NCBI RefSeq assembly: GCF_954871325.1
Contig: NC_088777.1
Span: 7,665,366 to 7,729,365, forward strand
Reading direction: 5' to 3'
Source: Gordionus sp. m RMFG-2023
Taxonomy: Eukaryota; Nematomorpha; Gordioida; Chordodea; Parachordodidae
Length of the DNA stretch: 64,000 bases
Shown here: positions 13,001 to 26,649 of the stretch, piece after piece
Numbering within the stretch: position 1 is the stretch's first letter
Layout: each line of letters begins with the position of its first letter
Position numbers and translations under genes: made by a program
Notes under the pieces: generated by a model
Told to the model about the DNA's origin: nothing
Databases searched by the model: none
The model's input: only the letters and a program-made list of their open reading frames with translations

Positions 13001-15391
13001 TTCCAATTTGTCTCTAAGAACTTTTGACAAGAACTATCAGTTTATCTAAAGCTAAAAAAACAATATTCTAAATCTCTTTTATATTTCTTAAATAATTGAG
13101 GGAGAATAATAAATTGGGATTAGTAATATTGTAAAAAAACATCTTTTAATATAATTTTTTAAAAAATGTCATTTTTCAATATTTAATATATTTTTTTTTA
13201 CAATATATTTCAATTCTTATATAACTTTTTAAATAGATATAATAATATAATATATTTTATGTGAGATGCTTCGTTATAAGCTATTTTTTTTAAAAAAAAT
13301 TCAAAAAAATTTTGCCTTCTAATTCTTGGAAAAACAAAAATTCGCCTTTAATTTTTGGTCCATATTAGTGTTTAAATTTTTTTTAGAATAATGGCGTTCT
13401 GCTGCAAATTTTAGGGCTACAGCGGTGACTATATATATTCTTAGGTGAACGAAAAATCGAGATAAAGATATCGAAAAGTTTTTGATTTGATAAAAAAAAT
13501 CAAACTTCAAAATGGACCCCACCATTGCCAATTCGATTGTGTCCGATAAGGAAGTCGTCCATCGCGTTTTCGATTCCGTTCATCATATGCGTCGCGTTTC
13601 CATTGATATCTTTCGTTTCTCCATTTGATTCACTTTTAATTTTGTTTTCATAATCCTTGGCATCTTCATAGGCAGGCTAAGGTGGCCATGTTAGGACAAG
13701 TCAAAGTTAAAATAGGGTTTTACAAAAAAAATAATAAACATATGTATTAAAAATAAGACATATTTTATCAAGTTGTCAAAATAATATAATTTAAAAACGT
13801 GTAAAATGAATAATAGCGCGAACAAATTGAGAAACGCTGCGTTAAGCGCCAATAATGCCTTTCAGATGGTCTCGTGCCAATTGGTAAAATTAGCGTTTGG
13901 CGTTAGCAACCATTTAAAAATAAAACGCAAACAGGGTTGCTTTTTCAATACTTTTTTTATTCTCCGTTTTGTAATATTATATAAAATGTAATATAAATAA
14001 CTTACTTATAATCCTAAAAAACTAAAAAAGAATATTTAAAAAATTAAAAAATAAGAACGCGGACGATAATATAATTTTCAAAGACAAATCCTTTTTTTCT
14101 TAGAACTTTCTTAAAATTTTGAATCGATGGATATTGATAAAAAGGCAACCTCAATTTAAACAAGGGTCGCGTTACATTTTTTTTAAATTTTAAAAATTAC
14201 AAACGTAAACGTTCAATTTGTGCGCGCTATAAGCCTTCTCATAATTAAAATATTTTCAAAACTATAATATATTACAATATTTTTATTTTTAAAAAATAAC
14301 CTCGCTGGCAAGTAGGTTACTACTAGCAGCATTATTGCCATGGGAAAAAGACGTGGAAGTCAGGATAAAGGACAGCATTTCGGCGGCCCTAACAGGTACC
14401 GTACTCTTTTCGACAACTATTTTAAGCTTATTAGAACCTTTAGGAATTGGGTTATTGAGAATGGAATTGCTTATGAGCCGGGCGCAGGATTCGACGTATT
14501 TCAGATCGGGTCCTCTGCCCTAAAAGGTAACAACCATAAGATTATTTTATTTATTTATTATATTTAAACGACGCCATCGAATTAATTTATAAAACAACGC
14601 CATTTCTGCAAAATTCAAATATTTAACACCTGATTTGTGATTGTGAGTTAGAAGAATCCATTGTTTAAAAAATTTGCAAAATCGAAACAAAAAAAAGAAG
14701 CAAATATTTATTTATGTTCTTCAATAATTTAATGTCCTATCTCCTATGTCAACACGCGTATAAGAAGTTAGGATAAAATATCAGAATTATGCCAAGATAT
14801 TGAGTAACCATGGATCATGTAGAAACTCTTTAAAATAGCAGGAATGAAAGGAAACGAGGAAAATAAAGAGTGTTATGAAGGTAAATTATAAGTTGTAAAC
14901 CTTTCCTAAACCGAATTCCTTGGTAGGTGTGTTGACTGATATGAATATCAGATCGGCGTCGATAATATTTTCCTCGAGGTCGGTGGAGAAAAATAGATTT
15001 TTATTGCGACAGGATTTGACAATCTCTTCTAAACCAGGCTTATTTTTTTTAAAATAATAATAAAATGGGTTAATTAAAAAAATGAATGCATATATAAATA
15101 TGAGGTTTTAGGGTTTGGGATTGAAATTTATGGAATGAAAATTAAATTTAAAATCTAGGTAAAAAATGGGACGTTTTAAATGTAACCAAATTAGGCTATT
15201 ATGATGAGACAACGAGTTAAAATAATATTAACTTCGTAAATAGGCAGTTTGTCAGAATTCCATTGAGCGATTCTGACCGCATTTATATCGGTGACGGTCA
15301 CTTTGATGTGCGGACATTTGTAGGCTATAACCGCGCAGGTTGGACCGCCTACGTAACCGGCTCCTATGCAGCAAATTTTAGTGATTTTCAT
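10072..15391 (-). CDS. UGDH: UDP-glucose 6-dehydrogenase, eight exons, apparently intact
   Basis: The enzyme oxidises UDP-glucose to UDP-glucuronate with two NAD+ in the cytosol, supplying glycosaminoglycan synthesis. Exons (minus): 15,233-15,391; 14,901-15,038; 14,301-14,519; 12,085-12,285; 11,774-11,921; 11,518-11,612; 11,034-11,435; 10,072-10,263. All introns have GT/AG and the frame is kept, giving 517 residues (human 494). Seen: NAD-binding [12 protein letters not shown] near the N-terminus, [40 protein letters not shown] with catalytic Lys238, then Asn242, [13 protein letters not shown] with Lys285 and catalytic Cys294 (human K220, N224, K267, C276), and [14 protein letters not shown] in the C-terminal domain. 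The C-terminus ends in a Ser-rich tail unlike the human one. Intron 3 (14,300 down to 12,286) is 2 kb and holds a MITE. The gene is divergent from PSMD4. SSAIHV and [10 protein letters not shown] recall nematode UGDH (sqv-4), from memory only. Confidence 0.97.
13816..14227. mobile_element. MITE with GCGC...AATTGAG ends in UGDH intron 3
   Basis: The left end GCGCGAACAAATTGAG and right end CAATTTGTGCGCGC are inverted repeats flanked by TA on each side. Internal sequence (for example ggcgttagcaaccattt) matches the copy at 41,046-41,388, and a partial copy lies at about 60,798-60,900 in PSMD4 intron 6. A TA duplication suggests the Tc1/mariner group but no transposase is present. The open frame at 13,806-13,991 lies in this element and is not a gene. 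Confidence 0.75.
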
Positions 15392-16805
15392 AAGTTAGTT
15401 ATTTTTTTGAAAAGGGCCGGGAGAGTATGTTACGTTGTTTATAAGGTGTAAAATTGAATGTCGAACCTATATGATCCTTTTTGTTTTGACAAAATTAATT
15501 TTTTTAAGAAAATATATATATGTTTAAAGTTTAAACAATTCAAGATTGGCTCCTTAAAATGATCAATTTTAAAATAGGACCAGATCGGGATTGGAAATTT
15601 TTTTTTTCAAATCCATGCTGAGACTAAAATTTTAGACCTCTGCATATTTCTAATAACATACCCCCCCCCACCAATTAGCGCGAAAATCTCCCCGTTAACT
15701 GTCAATGAGAGGTAATTTAATCAAATTGCTATTTTGTGATAGGGACTAAGAATAGACATTTTTCTCGTACTATTCGGGGTTCGAACCTTGATTTAAAAAA
15801 AATTATTTCGCATCAGACCTCAAATTTTTTTTTAAAAAAAAATTAGCTTGAAAAATAAATTATAAGATCCGTTAATCATTCTCTAAGGTGCTTAAGCAGT
15901 TGTCATGGGTTAGACTTATTATTTTTTTTTGCGAAACAGCTGTTGAACTAGGACACCCTATTCTGGTATGTTTTCAGTGTTTGATGATATTATTTTAAAA
16001 AAACATATAAGGGGGGAAGAGGAGGATAGTTGGACTATAGAACAAATTTGAGTTCATTGTGATTTTTAAAAGAGGATCCAATAATCCCAGTTATTTTGAG
16101 AAATTCTTTTTTTTTACCTTATCAAAATGGATATATATATAATTTTTTAAATTTAAAAAATAAATATATTTTAAATTATTATTATTATTTATTTTATTTT
16201 GTAATTATAAATTTAATTCAATTAACCACCATCTGATCGAAAAATTATTAACAAATAGGTTGCCTCGAAATGAGATGATGGAGACAAATACGATATGATT
16301 ACAAGATATTTATAACGATTAGTACTCTTAAAAAGCCCGATTTGGGTCGATTTTAAAAATCGGATTAAGATTTTAGCCAAAATAATACCATGAAAGCCTG
16401 GATAAAAAATAAAAAGAGGTAAATTAAATATATTAAAACTTGAAATGCTCAGAAAAAATATATAATATATCCTTAAACACTCCGAATAAATATTTGGCCG
16501 TGTCCTAGCCGGCTAAATAACCACAAAAATATAAGCAAAACGAGAAAAAAATATATATCGTAAAGTATAATAATCAATATTGATGTATATTTTTTAAAAT
16601 TGTAATTTCTAAATATTAATATCGAAAAAATAATATTTCATTTAGTTTTTTTTAAAATATAAAGTAGCGTAGAAGTAACGAAAGCTATCTTAAATCTAGT
16701 TGCTTCAACGCTCCTGTAACGATAGTGCGCTACTTTTGATGAAGTAACGGTAGTGAGCTACGTTTGAAGAAGTAATTGTAGAGTGCTACGTTAAAAGAAG
16801 TAACA
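15392..16805. other. Region upstream of UGDH: repeats only
   Basis: No gene is seen. Present are a C-run near 15,661, a repeat motif with TTGAACT and CACCCTATTCTGG at 15,930-15,975 (relatives at 22,905-22,955, 38,600-38,640 and 40,110-40,150), half of a GTTGTTAAAAAGCCC-family MITE at about 16,328-16,400, and a repeat block at 16,417-16,545 (aatgctcagaa... gccgtgtcctagccgg) matched at 39,923-40,075. The UGDH promoter must lie just above 15,391, but no TATA box is convincing. Confidence 0.5.
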
Positions 16806-17200
16806 TTCGGGCCTAATTTTTCAAGCCCGGCCCGAAATTTTTTTAAAAAAAGTTTTGCCGGCCCATGTCCGAACCTGAATTTTTTTTAAAAAAAATTTAC
16901 CGGCCCGAATTTATTTAAATATAGAAATTAATTTTTATAATTACTCAACAAAATAAAAGAGATATGTTATATGGCGTCTAGTTCTATAAATAAAATAAAA
17001 TATTTTTATTTTACATAAAAAATTCAATATAAAATTGATAAATCTAAAACATATTTTAAAAAATTTCCAAGGCCCGACCCGGCCCTAATTTTTTTAAAAA
17101 ATATTAAGCCCGGCCCGAACCCGATTTTTTATAAAAAAATTAGGCCAGAGCCAGGCCCGATCCCTTGGGCCGAGCCGGACCTACTTTTGCAGATGTCTAC
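16806..17200. mobile_element. GC-rich GGCCCG-type hAT-like MITE, only in copy A
   Basis: Both ends carry alternating sense and antisense GGGCC/CCCGG words (for example aagcccggcccg, gacccggccct, gggccgagccgg) around an AT-rich centre, a pattern typical of subterminal repeats of some hAT elements. The aligned place in copy B (about 46,300-46,335) lacks the whole stretch. The right edge reads ccggacctacttttgcagatgtcta; left-end inverted repeat and target duplication are not clear, so family assignment is inference. A relative lies at 63,246-63,330. Confidence 0.6.
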
Positions 17201-18450
17201 TGTAGAGCACTACTTTTGAGAAGGTTTAGCGCTTAACAAAAATACTGCTTTTTAAAAGGTATAAAATGATATAGTGAAATGGCCCGAGCGAGTATAATTT
17301 AAAAAAAAACTTCGGGTCGGCAAGAATTAAAAAAAAAGAACCCGAATATGAATGATTTAAAATTTAGACCTCTACGGGCCTCCGTTATAAATAAAAATTA
17401 CATAATTTCTTTTTCTTTCACCTTCTAGTCCCGAGAAAACAGAATAGAATAATAATAAATTTTGATTTTTTTTAAAAAATTTGCAAATATATTGTCCAAA
17501 ATAGTTTTAGAAAATGGTTGCTTTAATGAAGAGAATAATAAAAATCTTATAATTATACAAAATAAAATATATATATGTATGTTAGTAAATATAATTAGCT
17601 AATAAAACGTTTTTTTTGCCAACTTTATGTATTTATTTAGTTTTTATAATTTAAATAATAAAAACAAAACAAAAAAGGATATTAAATATTTACTTTTGGT
17701 CCTACAAGTCGAGATAGAAGAGAATGTTACTGATAATTCTATTTGCAAGGGGAAGAATATATTCCTATTAGCGTGTGTAAAGGGTTCAATATATCAGATC
17801 ACTCTTTTCTCGTTTAAAGTGTCTAGATCAAATATTTGTTTTTAATGCGAAAAAAAAATCTTGTTTGCGTAAATATTAAATTATAAAAAGTATATTTATT
17901 TTATTTTTCAATACGTAATTATAAATTAATGGGTAAAAGATATATGGCGTCACTTGCTAAACAACGACCAATTTTTTTTAAAACACGCAATAAGATTAGT
18001 GAAGACCACAACCCTGTCTTAGGTCTAAACAGGGCCGATACACGCGGACCAGGTCACGGTACTTAAATAAAAGACCGGTCTAACCTGTGGTCCTAAATTA
18101 AAAGGCCGCATGGCTGGTCTTTTAATATTTTTTGTTATTTAAAAAAAAATATATTTCCGTATTCCCATAATAAATATTACAAATATTCAATTTATAACTA
18201 AAATGCTTTTTTTTAGACAAACCTTTTACTTTCATATAGCAGTGCATTAGAAAAGTAATATAAAATAAAAATATAGCCAAAAAGAATTATATGAATTGAA
18301 TAGTAAGGCAAACTTAAAAATTACAAAACCGGTGACTGCGGTTCTCGAAAAAGATAGGACCGTTGACCATTTTAGTCACTTCCTTAATTTTATACATAAT
18401 TATCCCGTATCAGAACCCTAGTTGGCTTCAGAAGAAAAAAATAATATTGC

Positions 18451-18534
18451 CCTTGTTAGATTCGAACCCAGATCGAGGTTTGTAAAGTGATATCTCAATC
18501 AACGTCTATAGAAACTGAGCTACTGGCGCTACTA
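18451..18534 (-). repeat. tRNA-like segment (tRNA-derived SINE head), copy A
   Basis: On the minus strand GTAGCTCAGTTTC fits a pol III A box and GGTTCGAATC a B box, with a start resembling a tRNA acceptor stem. The T stem does not pair properly and the A-B spacing is longer than in a normal tRNA, so this is a relic or a SINE head rather than a working tRNA gene. Its partner at 47,683-47,770 is part of the same duplication, so the two copies represent one original insertion. Confidence 0.45.
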
Positions 18535-19539
18535 GGAGATTACGACGCTATCTAATATTTTAATAAAACAGATAATAAAAAAAAATCAATAACGTTCAAA
18601 AGCTATACACCATTACCCTAAATATAGTGTTGAAAACGATTAAGTAAAAAAAGGGGGGCTGGAGGGGGAGGGGTAGGCTTAAATGTCATTTTAACAAAAT
18701 TAAAACACCCAATCCACGTGCACCATATGAATGAAGGTTGTTTAACTTTGTATATTCTCTTTTTTAAATTATTAAATAAACTTTCGACGTTTTTTTGGCG
18801 CTTTGGACGTACGCTTAGAGGAGTTTTTTAGGAATTTATTTTATGATTGTTTCTTAGAAAAAAGGGGGGGGGGTTTGGATATCCGATGATTTTGAAAGAA
18901 TCATAAAAAAAAACCCCAGACAAAAAATATATTTTTCCTATCGAAGATGTAGTTTTAAAAAAAATATGGTGTAGGATGGATGATTTGCGTGGTTTTTTTT
19001 GTGTTAAGCAGTAAATTATCCAAAACCAGATTAAATATTTTCTTGTAAAATAAGGGGGGGGGGAGGGGAATATTTTAATAATATAATATAAGGACTAGAT
19101 CATTGTACATAAGCATCCGATCTGACCAAACCCGGATAGTTCCGGCCCAGTTTATTTCTTATGAAAAATTTCGGTTCGAATATTTGGAAAATAAAAAACG
19201 AAACAGTGATCGAACCATATCGTTAAAAAAATAAGTAAACCCCTAAAGACCATAAAATAAAGGCCAACGTCACCAAATATAAATTAAATAAGAGAGATTA
19301 GACCGCATTACTTGGTATACGATTCGAATTTTTCGAATAATTATTAAAAAATAATCCATACGAAAATATCTTGAAAATTTTTTTAAACGTACATCCAATT
19401 TTTTAAACATAAAATTATTATAATAATCTGGTGACACATGCAATTAAATTATTAACGAAATTAAAATGCATATTAATTCAATTTATAAATGCCAGGCCAA
19501 TTTTTATGGCCAATAATTTATCATATTAATAAAAAAAAT

Positions 19540-20607
19540 TAGGACTGTGCCAATCTACATATTTTTGCCTATCCGATCCGATATTGGTTTGAAACCGATC
19601 TAATATTTATATTGATTTTATGCCATCCCCCTTTGAACCAAGTATAATCAAAAAATCCATATTTCATATGCAAAAAATCGAATTATGCATTTAATTTAAT
19701 TTTAATATTTATATTTCTACAATTAAAATTATAATTTTTTTAAAAAATAACTTTATAATAGATAAAAAAAATATATATTAATATATCCATTTTATTTTTA
19801 ATATTATATATGTTGGCATGAATTATAAAATTGTAATTAATATATAAAATTGTAATATATTGAGATTTTTCAAAAATAAATATGAGCCTGTAGATTTTCT
19901 GGCAATAAGCTTCTACGATGTCGACTATCTATATCCCCTGCCGCACTGAAGATAGACTCAGATGTGACACTTACTACAGGAGGTGCCAAAAATTTACATG
20001 CAAGTTTTGACAAAGTTGGATACTTTTTAGCATTGATTCTCCAATAGTGTAGATTCACGGGGAATATAATATCAATGTTATTAGAGTCACCTAAATAAAC
20101 ACATACATAAAACTAGCATTTTTAAAATAGTGGGTTTCATACAAATTCAAACTTTTGTTGGGTTTGAAAAAAAATCACATACCATACCACCTAAACAAAT
20201 GTGTCAATCTAAGCAATACTAGATAAAGTACGAAAACCGTCTAGATATAATTCTTTTAAATATTCCTTGATTTCTTTCAAGCATGACAGGTCATCTACAT
20301 TACTAACGATTTTCAATTATTTTATTTGTTACTAGTTTCTCTTTGATTTTCAATTTAAATAAATAAGATTTAGGTTGGTGTTACGCATTTCCATTGTTAT
20401 AAAAAATAAATAAAAAATCTTTTGAAATATTTAAACTAATAATTGTAAAATAAATTATATAAATATATATAATATAAAATACAAAAAAAGGAAGTAAAAA
20501 TATCGGATCGGATCAGGGTTTAAAGGGTATCGGCCAGATCCGATATTTGAAAAAGGCTAAATATCGGTTCAGATTCGATCCGATATTTAATATCGATACA
20601 AGCCCTA
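19540..20607 (-). mobile_element. hAT relic with CCGATCCGATATT subterminal repeats
   Basis: The left end TAGGACTGTGCCAATCTA and right end (complement TTAGGGCTTGTATCGATA) are decayed versions of the TAGGG...CCGATA termini of the element at 28,029-35,806, and both subterminal regions hold CCGATCCGATATT words in opposite orientation. The minus strand at 19,870-20,058 encodes a hAT dimerisation domain with LAPPVVSVTSESIFSAAGDI and HRRSLLPENLQ. No clean 8-bp target duplication is visible. The left-end sequence also occurs in copy B inside a tandem array, so the insertion may predate the duplication. Confidence 0.72.
19870..20058 (-). pseudogene. hAT transposase C-terminal dimerisation fragment
   Basis: Sixty-two residues match the hAT C-terminal domain: Y-P-x-L-S-K-L-A-C-K-F-L-A-P-P-V-V-S-V-T-S-E-S-I-F-S, with S-E-S-x-F-S standing for the usual S-E-R-x-F-S. 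The rest of the transposase is gone. It belongs to the same family as the fragment at 35,335-35,550, which shares AGDIDSxHRR. Confidence 0.85.
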
Positions 20608-22533
20608 AAAGACAATTAGAGATTTTGACAGCAAATTAGTTCCAACTAAATAAAAATAAAACTTGCATGAGCAGTTGATGTATATCATGAATCACTTATA
20701 AAATTGATAAGGATATCGATGTAAATGACAAATGATTAAATTTAATTTAAAAAAAAACATATTCATAATATTTATTATGAATAATCCAAATATTCGATCA
20801 AATTATTGGAATATCGATTCAAAATAAAACGACTCAATTAATTAACTTGTCGCAATCGTCAAATATTCGATTTATTAGAAAAAAATTCGCACTCGAACAA
20901 AAAGAATAATTTACTATTCGTGTTCGTTATTCGTTGCGTTAGCGCGAATTCGCGGCGAATTATACAAAATATGCCGCGTATACTTCGCCGCTAATTGGCG
21001 CTCCGTGAATGCAAGGTAAAACGGATTGTACGAACAACATAAAATGGGAGGAGATACGAAGGAGCTTACAACTAGAAAAAGGTGTAAAAAAGTAAAAAAT
21101 TAAAATTAAAAAAATTTTAAGGTTTTTTAGGCAAAAAAAAAAATAATGATTTTTTAAATATATGGCGAAAATAATACGTCAGCTTTTGCCTGACTAAGTA
21201 TTTTCAAAATATTTTTTTACTTAATTCTAATTTTCTTTTTATACAATATATAAGATTGAAAGAAGAAAAAAAAATTAGCCATTTAATATTCTTCTTTTAT
21301 ATAATTAATTGTAAATTACATCATAAATTATTTATTATACCTTTATTTTTTATAAGAGATCTGCAGGCCCCCATATTTTAATTATTTTAAATATACCCGG
21401 GCCGGGCCGTATATTTTAATATCGAACATTTTAAATCTCCATTATTACCTATATAAAAAAATTAAAAATAAATGTAATATATTTTTAAAAAAAATTTGGG
21501 ATGGGCGAGAAAGAATTTTTTTTTAAAAACAAACGGGCCGGGTCTGAAAATATAAAATCCGGGCCGGGCCGTACAAAAGGTAACTCTGCATGTCTTTAAT
21601 TTTTATTATTAAGAATATAGCCGGTAATTTAATTTTAATATCTAATTTTTTATATTTATGTGAAAGTAAAAAAAAAAAATTAAAACTAAATTAATAGAGT
21701 ATAACAAATACATATTATTTATTCTTTTCTTAACATAGGAAATATTTTTATTTGTATGAAAATTTTTTCTGCCGCTTGTTTAACAATGAAAAAATAATTC
21801 CCCGTGGAAAAAAATTTTTTATTTAAAAATATTTCCCTGCCCTTCCCCCTACCTTACATGCTTTTTAAAGAAAATAAGATTTTCGAGATACAAGCTCGAT
21901 CCGGTCCGTCCGCTTCCCGAATGCAGGAGAGAAATCTTAATAAGCAATTGAGAACTATTTGCAAACTTTGTTCCTTTAAAAAAAAGGAAGACGTATAGCC
22001 GACAAATGTGTGTGTTAACATTTCATAAAAGAAATTTGCGCAAAAAAAACACCGATTATTTTTCGCATGAATTAAACAAAAACATAAATATTTTAATAAT
22101 TCTATGTAGGAAGGGGAAAGATTTGTGATTTTGTTGGAAAATATAAACATTTTAAGATTAAAAAAAATGTTAAAACAAAAAAAAATCATTGCCTATTTTT
22201 TGGAGTTAGTGACATTTCGTTGTTAATGAAACTTTTTTGCTAATGTTAAGTATACTAGGGTTAATAAATACCACCGTTTTTAAAAAAAAAAATTTGAGGC
22301 ATTTAAAAGTTAGCACAAAAGGGTAAATGTTTTTGATAATTGATATCAATCCTATTCAATCTAATTTTATTATATTAATCATTTAAAACCCTAAATTATA
22401 ATAGATTACTTATCCTCCCATAATTTTTATCAAAAATTAAATACAAAACATAAACGATAATCAAAATAAAATATATTAAGAATATATTAAAAATTATATA
22501 TTTTTTTAAAAAAAATATACATTTATCATTGGG
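20608..22533. other. AT-rich filler with repeat relics
   Basis: No gene is seen. At 20,760-21,010 there are ATTCG-rich words and a CpG-rich stretch (ttcgcggcgaatt, cgccgctaattggcg) like eroded hAT ends. At 21,365-21,595 there are two GGGCCGGGCCGTA-type segments in the style of the GC-rich MITE at 16,806. The open frames at 21,804-21,998 and 21,854-22,189 overlap on opposite strands and match nothing I know. Confidence 0.45.
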
Positions 22534-22699
22534 GTTGTTAAAAAGCCCGATTCAGATTAAGATTTTAGCCAAAATAATCTTATGTAAGCTTAGAGATTTT
22601 GCTTATAGATGGCAGAACGGTTTGAACCCATATTATTTCGGCTAAAAATCTTAATAGGGTCGTTTGTAAAAATCGACCCAAATAGGGCTTTTTAACAAC
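22534..22699. mobile_element. GTTGTTAAAAAGCCC-family MITE, copy 1
   Basis: Left end GTTGTTAAAAAGCCCGATTC and right end ending GGGCTTTTTAACAAC are inverted repeats; inside, AAGATTTTAGCCAAAATAAT at the left is mirrored by ATTATTTCGGCTAAAAATCTT at the right. Full relatives lie at 47,885-48,093 and 52,345-52,549, half copies at 16,328-16,400 and 37,905-37,955. The GTTGTTAAAAAG terminus suggests hAT; target duplications are not clear. Confidence 0.8.
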
Positions 22700-25600
22700 C
22701 CTACTTATCAGCCTAGAAAGGGGTGAATGCTTAGGAAATTGGTCTGGCAGATTTTGGCTGACAAAGGTAGAATTCTTCGTTGGAGTAGCCTGTAATCTGC
22801 TTCCTTCTTTTGCCTGTGATTCCTGATTTAACTTATTACCAAACTACTGGCTGTAGTTTTGAATGAAAAAACAAAACAAAAAAAACAATGCCACCAAACA
22901 CCTAAGATAAGCCAAAATAGGGTGTACAAGTTCAAAAGCTGTTTAGCCTAGAATAAGATGAACCAGGACCCCACCCTAAAGCTTGGAATGGCATGAGTCA
23001 TATAATTTAATTTTTAAATAAAAAATATATACTAGAGGTTCAAGTCTGGCCCAGTGGCTCAAATTTTTAAAAAGGGAAAGAAATACAATAAAATATATAA
23101 TTTTTTAGTATATGTATAAGTGATATAGGCAACCCAAGAGGTGATATCAAGCATCTCTGGTAATAAACCTTGTATTTTTTTAAATAAATAAAAATTTATG
23201 TCTAACTGAGCCTGACTAAAATTTTTTTTTTACAAAGCCTAAATCAATCAAAATTAAAATGTACCAATCAAAAAACTGGTTGGCTCTCTCATTACTACTA
23301 TAAAAGCATTGTTAATTTGTATTTGGAGTATCAAACTGTAAACTATGAAGCCAATATAAACCATTATAATTATCTAAAATTATGAGAAAATTTTCAAAGA
23401 AATGAACAAACCAAATAATTATAAATACTGTTGAGAAGGTTTAGCCCATTTAAAAATATAGTACAGATTTATATATAATAAACTTATGTTAACTTAATTT
23501 GTTTTTATCCTTCATGTTTTGTGATAAGATTTAGTGTTACAGAAATTCAACTTATTTCAAATTTTTTAAATATTTGTTTTGTTTTTATATTAAAAAATAT
23601 CTTAATTAGATTATTATGTACAATTACTAAAATGTTATAAATAATTTAAAAAAATCTAAAACTCATGAAAGAACAGTAATATAACAAAAAAGATCTTATA
23701 TGAATATCAAAACTAAAATGAATTTATATAAATTTGTTTTGAATAAAGATTTGGAAATTTTAAGCTAAAACAGAATAGAACTCTCATTATACCTATTTGT
23801 TAAATACTTTAATAAATATTATTCAAAGCCAGTAGATTTTACTAAAATAACCTTTTGACAAAAGTTTCAGATATTATGTATAAATAATAATACAATAATC
23901 ATAATGTATTATCTTGTGGCATTATTAGTTTTAAATTAATATTTAAAGGCAGAATTGATAATAAGTATATAAAAAAAGGTATATTTTCTAAAATATGAAA
24001 TACATTAAAAATAGTACATTCAAATGATTAATTAATATTAAATTATATAATTTGATAGAACTTATCATTTTAAAATTAAATTGGAGTCAGAAGGGAGGGC
24101 CAATTGGAGCGCCTAGCACCCTATAAAATATTTTATTTATGAGCACTCCCTAAGTTTTATAATAAAAACAAAATTAGATAAGTTTAAAGTTACCAGAACG
24201 TTTTTTAAACAAAATAAAGATTAATCAGGCCTTCATATATATCATTTTTATGAGTTCCCTATGATTAAAAAAACTTAGTTCATCCCTAAATTTTTAGAAA
24301 TTCCCTGATTTAAATATTATATAAATTTATATTACCAACAACGAATTTGTTATTATTTAAATGTTGCTTTATTTAATAAAAGCATGTATATATGGTCGTA
24401 ACAAAAAATTTTTATATAAAAATTCAAACATTCCGAAAAAACATTGTTAAAAAACAAACATATGGTAAACAAAAATGATAGCAGGATAATTGAGTGATAT
24501 CTCACAAAATGACTTTGAATGATATACTATCCTGACATAATTCTTTATAAAAAAAACGATTATCAGCTCCTTTTTTATTTTTTTATTGTGCTTCCAAATT
24601 GAGTGTTTATGTTTTGCTTAGAAAATTTTTGGATGCGCAAAAACCATATTCTATAGTCAGTTTATGATTCACATCCAATTTTATAAAATTTGGAATTAAT
24701 ACTAGATTCTCTTGTTAAAAATAAAATGTAGTTTATTTGTTCATTTTACCAATCAACCTCACTCTATAGCTGTTAATAATGTCTTCTAACTTTTACGATC
24801 TCTATGCTATATTTCTAATCCATTTTTTTAGAATTTCCCGACGTTCTAAATTTTTTTTCCTCTCATTTTTTTTATTATTCTCATTTGTCCCTTTTAAAAT
24901 CATTTTTTTATTTTATCTATCATCCTTTTTAATTCCCTATATTTTTTTTCATTTTTAAAAATTCTTTTCCCTTTTTCATTTCTAGCCAATACAATTTACA
25001 TAAAATAAATTTAACCTGATTCGAGTTTGGTAATAAAAAATAAAAAAGCCCTATTTATAATTTCTTACTTTTAAATCAACCCCGAATTTTAGAGATGGGC
25101 TTTTAATCTTCTAATTGTATATTATAATTAAATTATTTTTTCAATCTAAAATTTTATTAAATTATTACTAAAATATCTATATTTCCTATAATTATAATAA
25201 GATGTAATAAAGAAAAAAAGGTGTATAAATGACTAAAGAATTGATATTAAGGAAGATAAAAGAAATTATTTTAGGAAAAAAAGAAAAAAAATGGCAAATG
25301 TCGACAAAAATGGATTTAAAAGACAGAAAATTAGGATGAGTGAAAAAATTAAAAATAACTAAAAATTAGAGAAAAATTCTAAAAAAACGACATTACATAT
25401 TTTATTTTAAAATTAACCTATTTAATCTATCAAAAATAAAATTGAAACACTTTTAAATGTGAGAATGCACAAAGCTCTTAAAAAATACTGAGTGTCAAGA
25501 ATCATTTCTTAATGCTCAGATATAAAATGAAATTGCCCAGAAAAAGCACATTCAGTTTTAAATGATAAATTGTTCAGAAAAAGGTGAAATAGAATAATTT

Positions 25601-26585
25601 TTTCTATTGATTTTATGAAAATAGTCAGTTGTAACATTATAATATTATTTAATTTTTGTTGATTATTTTTTTTGGGTTAATTGATTTTTATTTGTAAAGT
25701 TTCCAAGGATATATTTTATTTTTATATAAAAAGAACAAAACAATATGAAACTTTTTCGGGTTAAAAAAAATATATATTAAATATTATTTATTTTATTTTC
25801 ATTTTTAAAAAAAATTAATTTTGATTCGCGTTTTAGTGTGTTGAAAATAAACATATAAAAAAAGAATTTGTGTAGGCCTCAAATAATTAGTTCAGTCTCA
25901 GTCCTCAACAATCATTATTTTATTGCGGTACCGATTTCGTGCCTTTTTCCCGATATTGACCTCGCATTAATTCGCTATATTTATCAAAATAGTTTTTGAT
26001 AATTGTCTTCGTGATTTCGTTTCCCATTCATTATAAAATCTTCGTTATATTGGCTTTTTGCTGTTATGTATTAGCTCTAAAGGGATCTGGGTAAAAGTTA
26101 TGCTATAAAATAATCTTAATATGATCTTCGCTGAATTGCATCAGAAAGTAGAGTTACAACAATCATAAAATTTTTATTAATTTATTAAATTTAGAACTTT
26201 ATTGAGTAAAATATTTGAGCAAAAATATTTGAGGATTAGGTTTAATTAATGACATATATAATATAAATTGTATCAATTTGAGAGATTTTCTATGTATAGA
26301 AATTGCAAATTAATCAATCTTCTTTAAAGAAAAATTTTTTGCAACCAACTTCAAAGATAAAAAATTGAATAAACCGAGTTTATAGTAGAAATGATTATTT
26401 TATACTCTTGGTTTTACTTAAAAATATATCATCAAATTTGAAAGAAACTATTATAAATTAAAACGCCTATGATGCTAACGGATTTTCTCCGCTAGTAGCT
26501 TGGCCTAATTATCCAACATTAGTCATTATTCAATTATAGTTATTATTGCTTTTTATAGCTTGGCTGCTATTTTCAACTAGCGAAA
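22700..26585. other. AT-rich intergenic DNA of copy A
   Basis: No gene is seen. Part of it (about 25,000-26,585) aligns with copy B; 22,700-25,000 has no partner that I can see. The site at about 25,381-25,388 (aaaaaaac in context ttctaaaaaaacgac) is the uninterrupted counterpart of the hAT insertion at 50,195-51,603. Confidence 0.5.
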
Positions 26586-26649
26586 ATGACTCTAGAAAGT
26601 ACAATCTTATGATTGTTAATCTAATAGTATTTATTATATTCCTATATAG

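Noticed and set aside
13806-13991. 61-codon plus-strand frame
   Set aside because: It falls inside a MITE whose other copies do not keep the frame.
14335-14567. Two plus-strand frames of 62 and 75 codons
   Set aside because: They are antisense shadows of UGDH exon 3.
24575-24615. Minus-strand KQNINTQFGS resembling QNAKVSAQFG
   Set aside because: No VLA start, no acceptor at the right place and no first exon; the likeness is short and probably chance.
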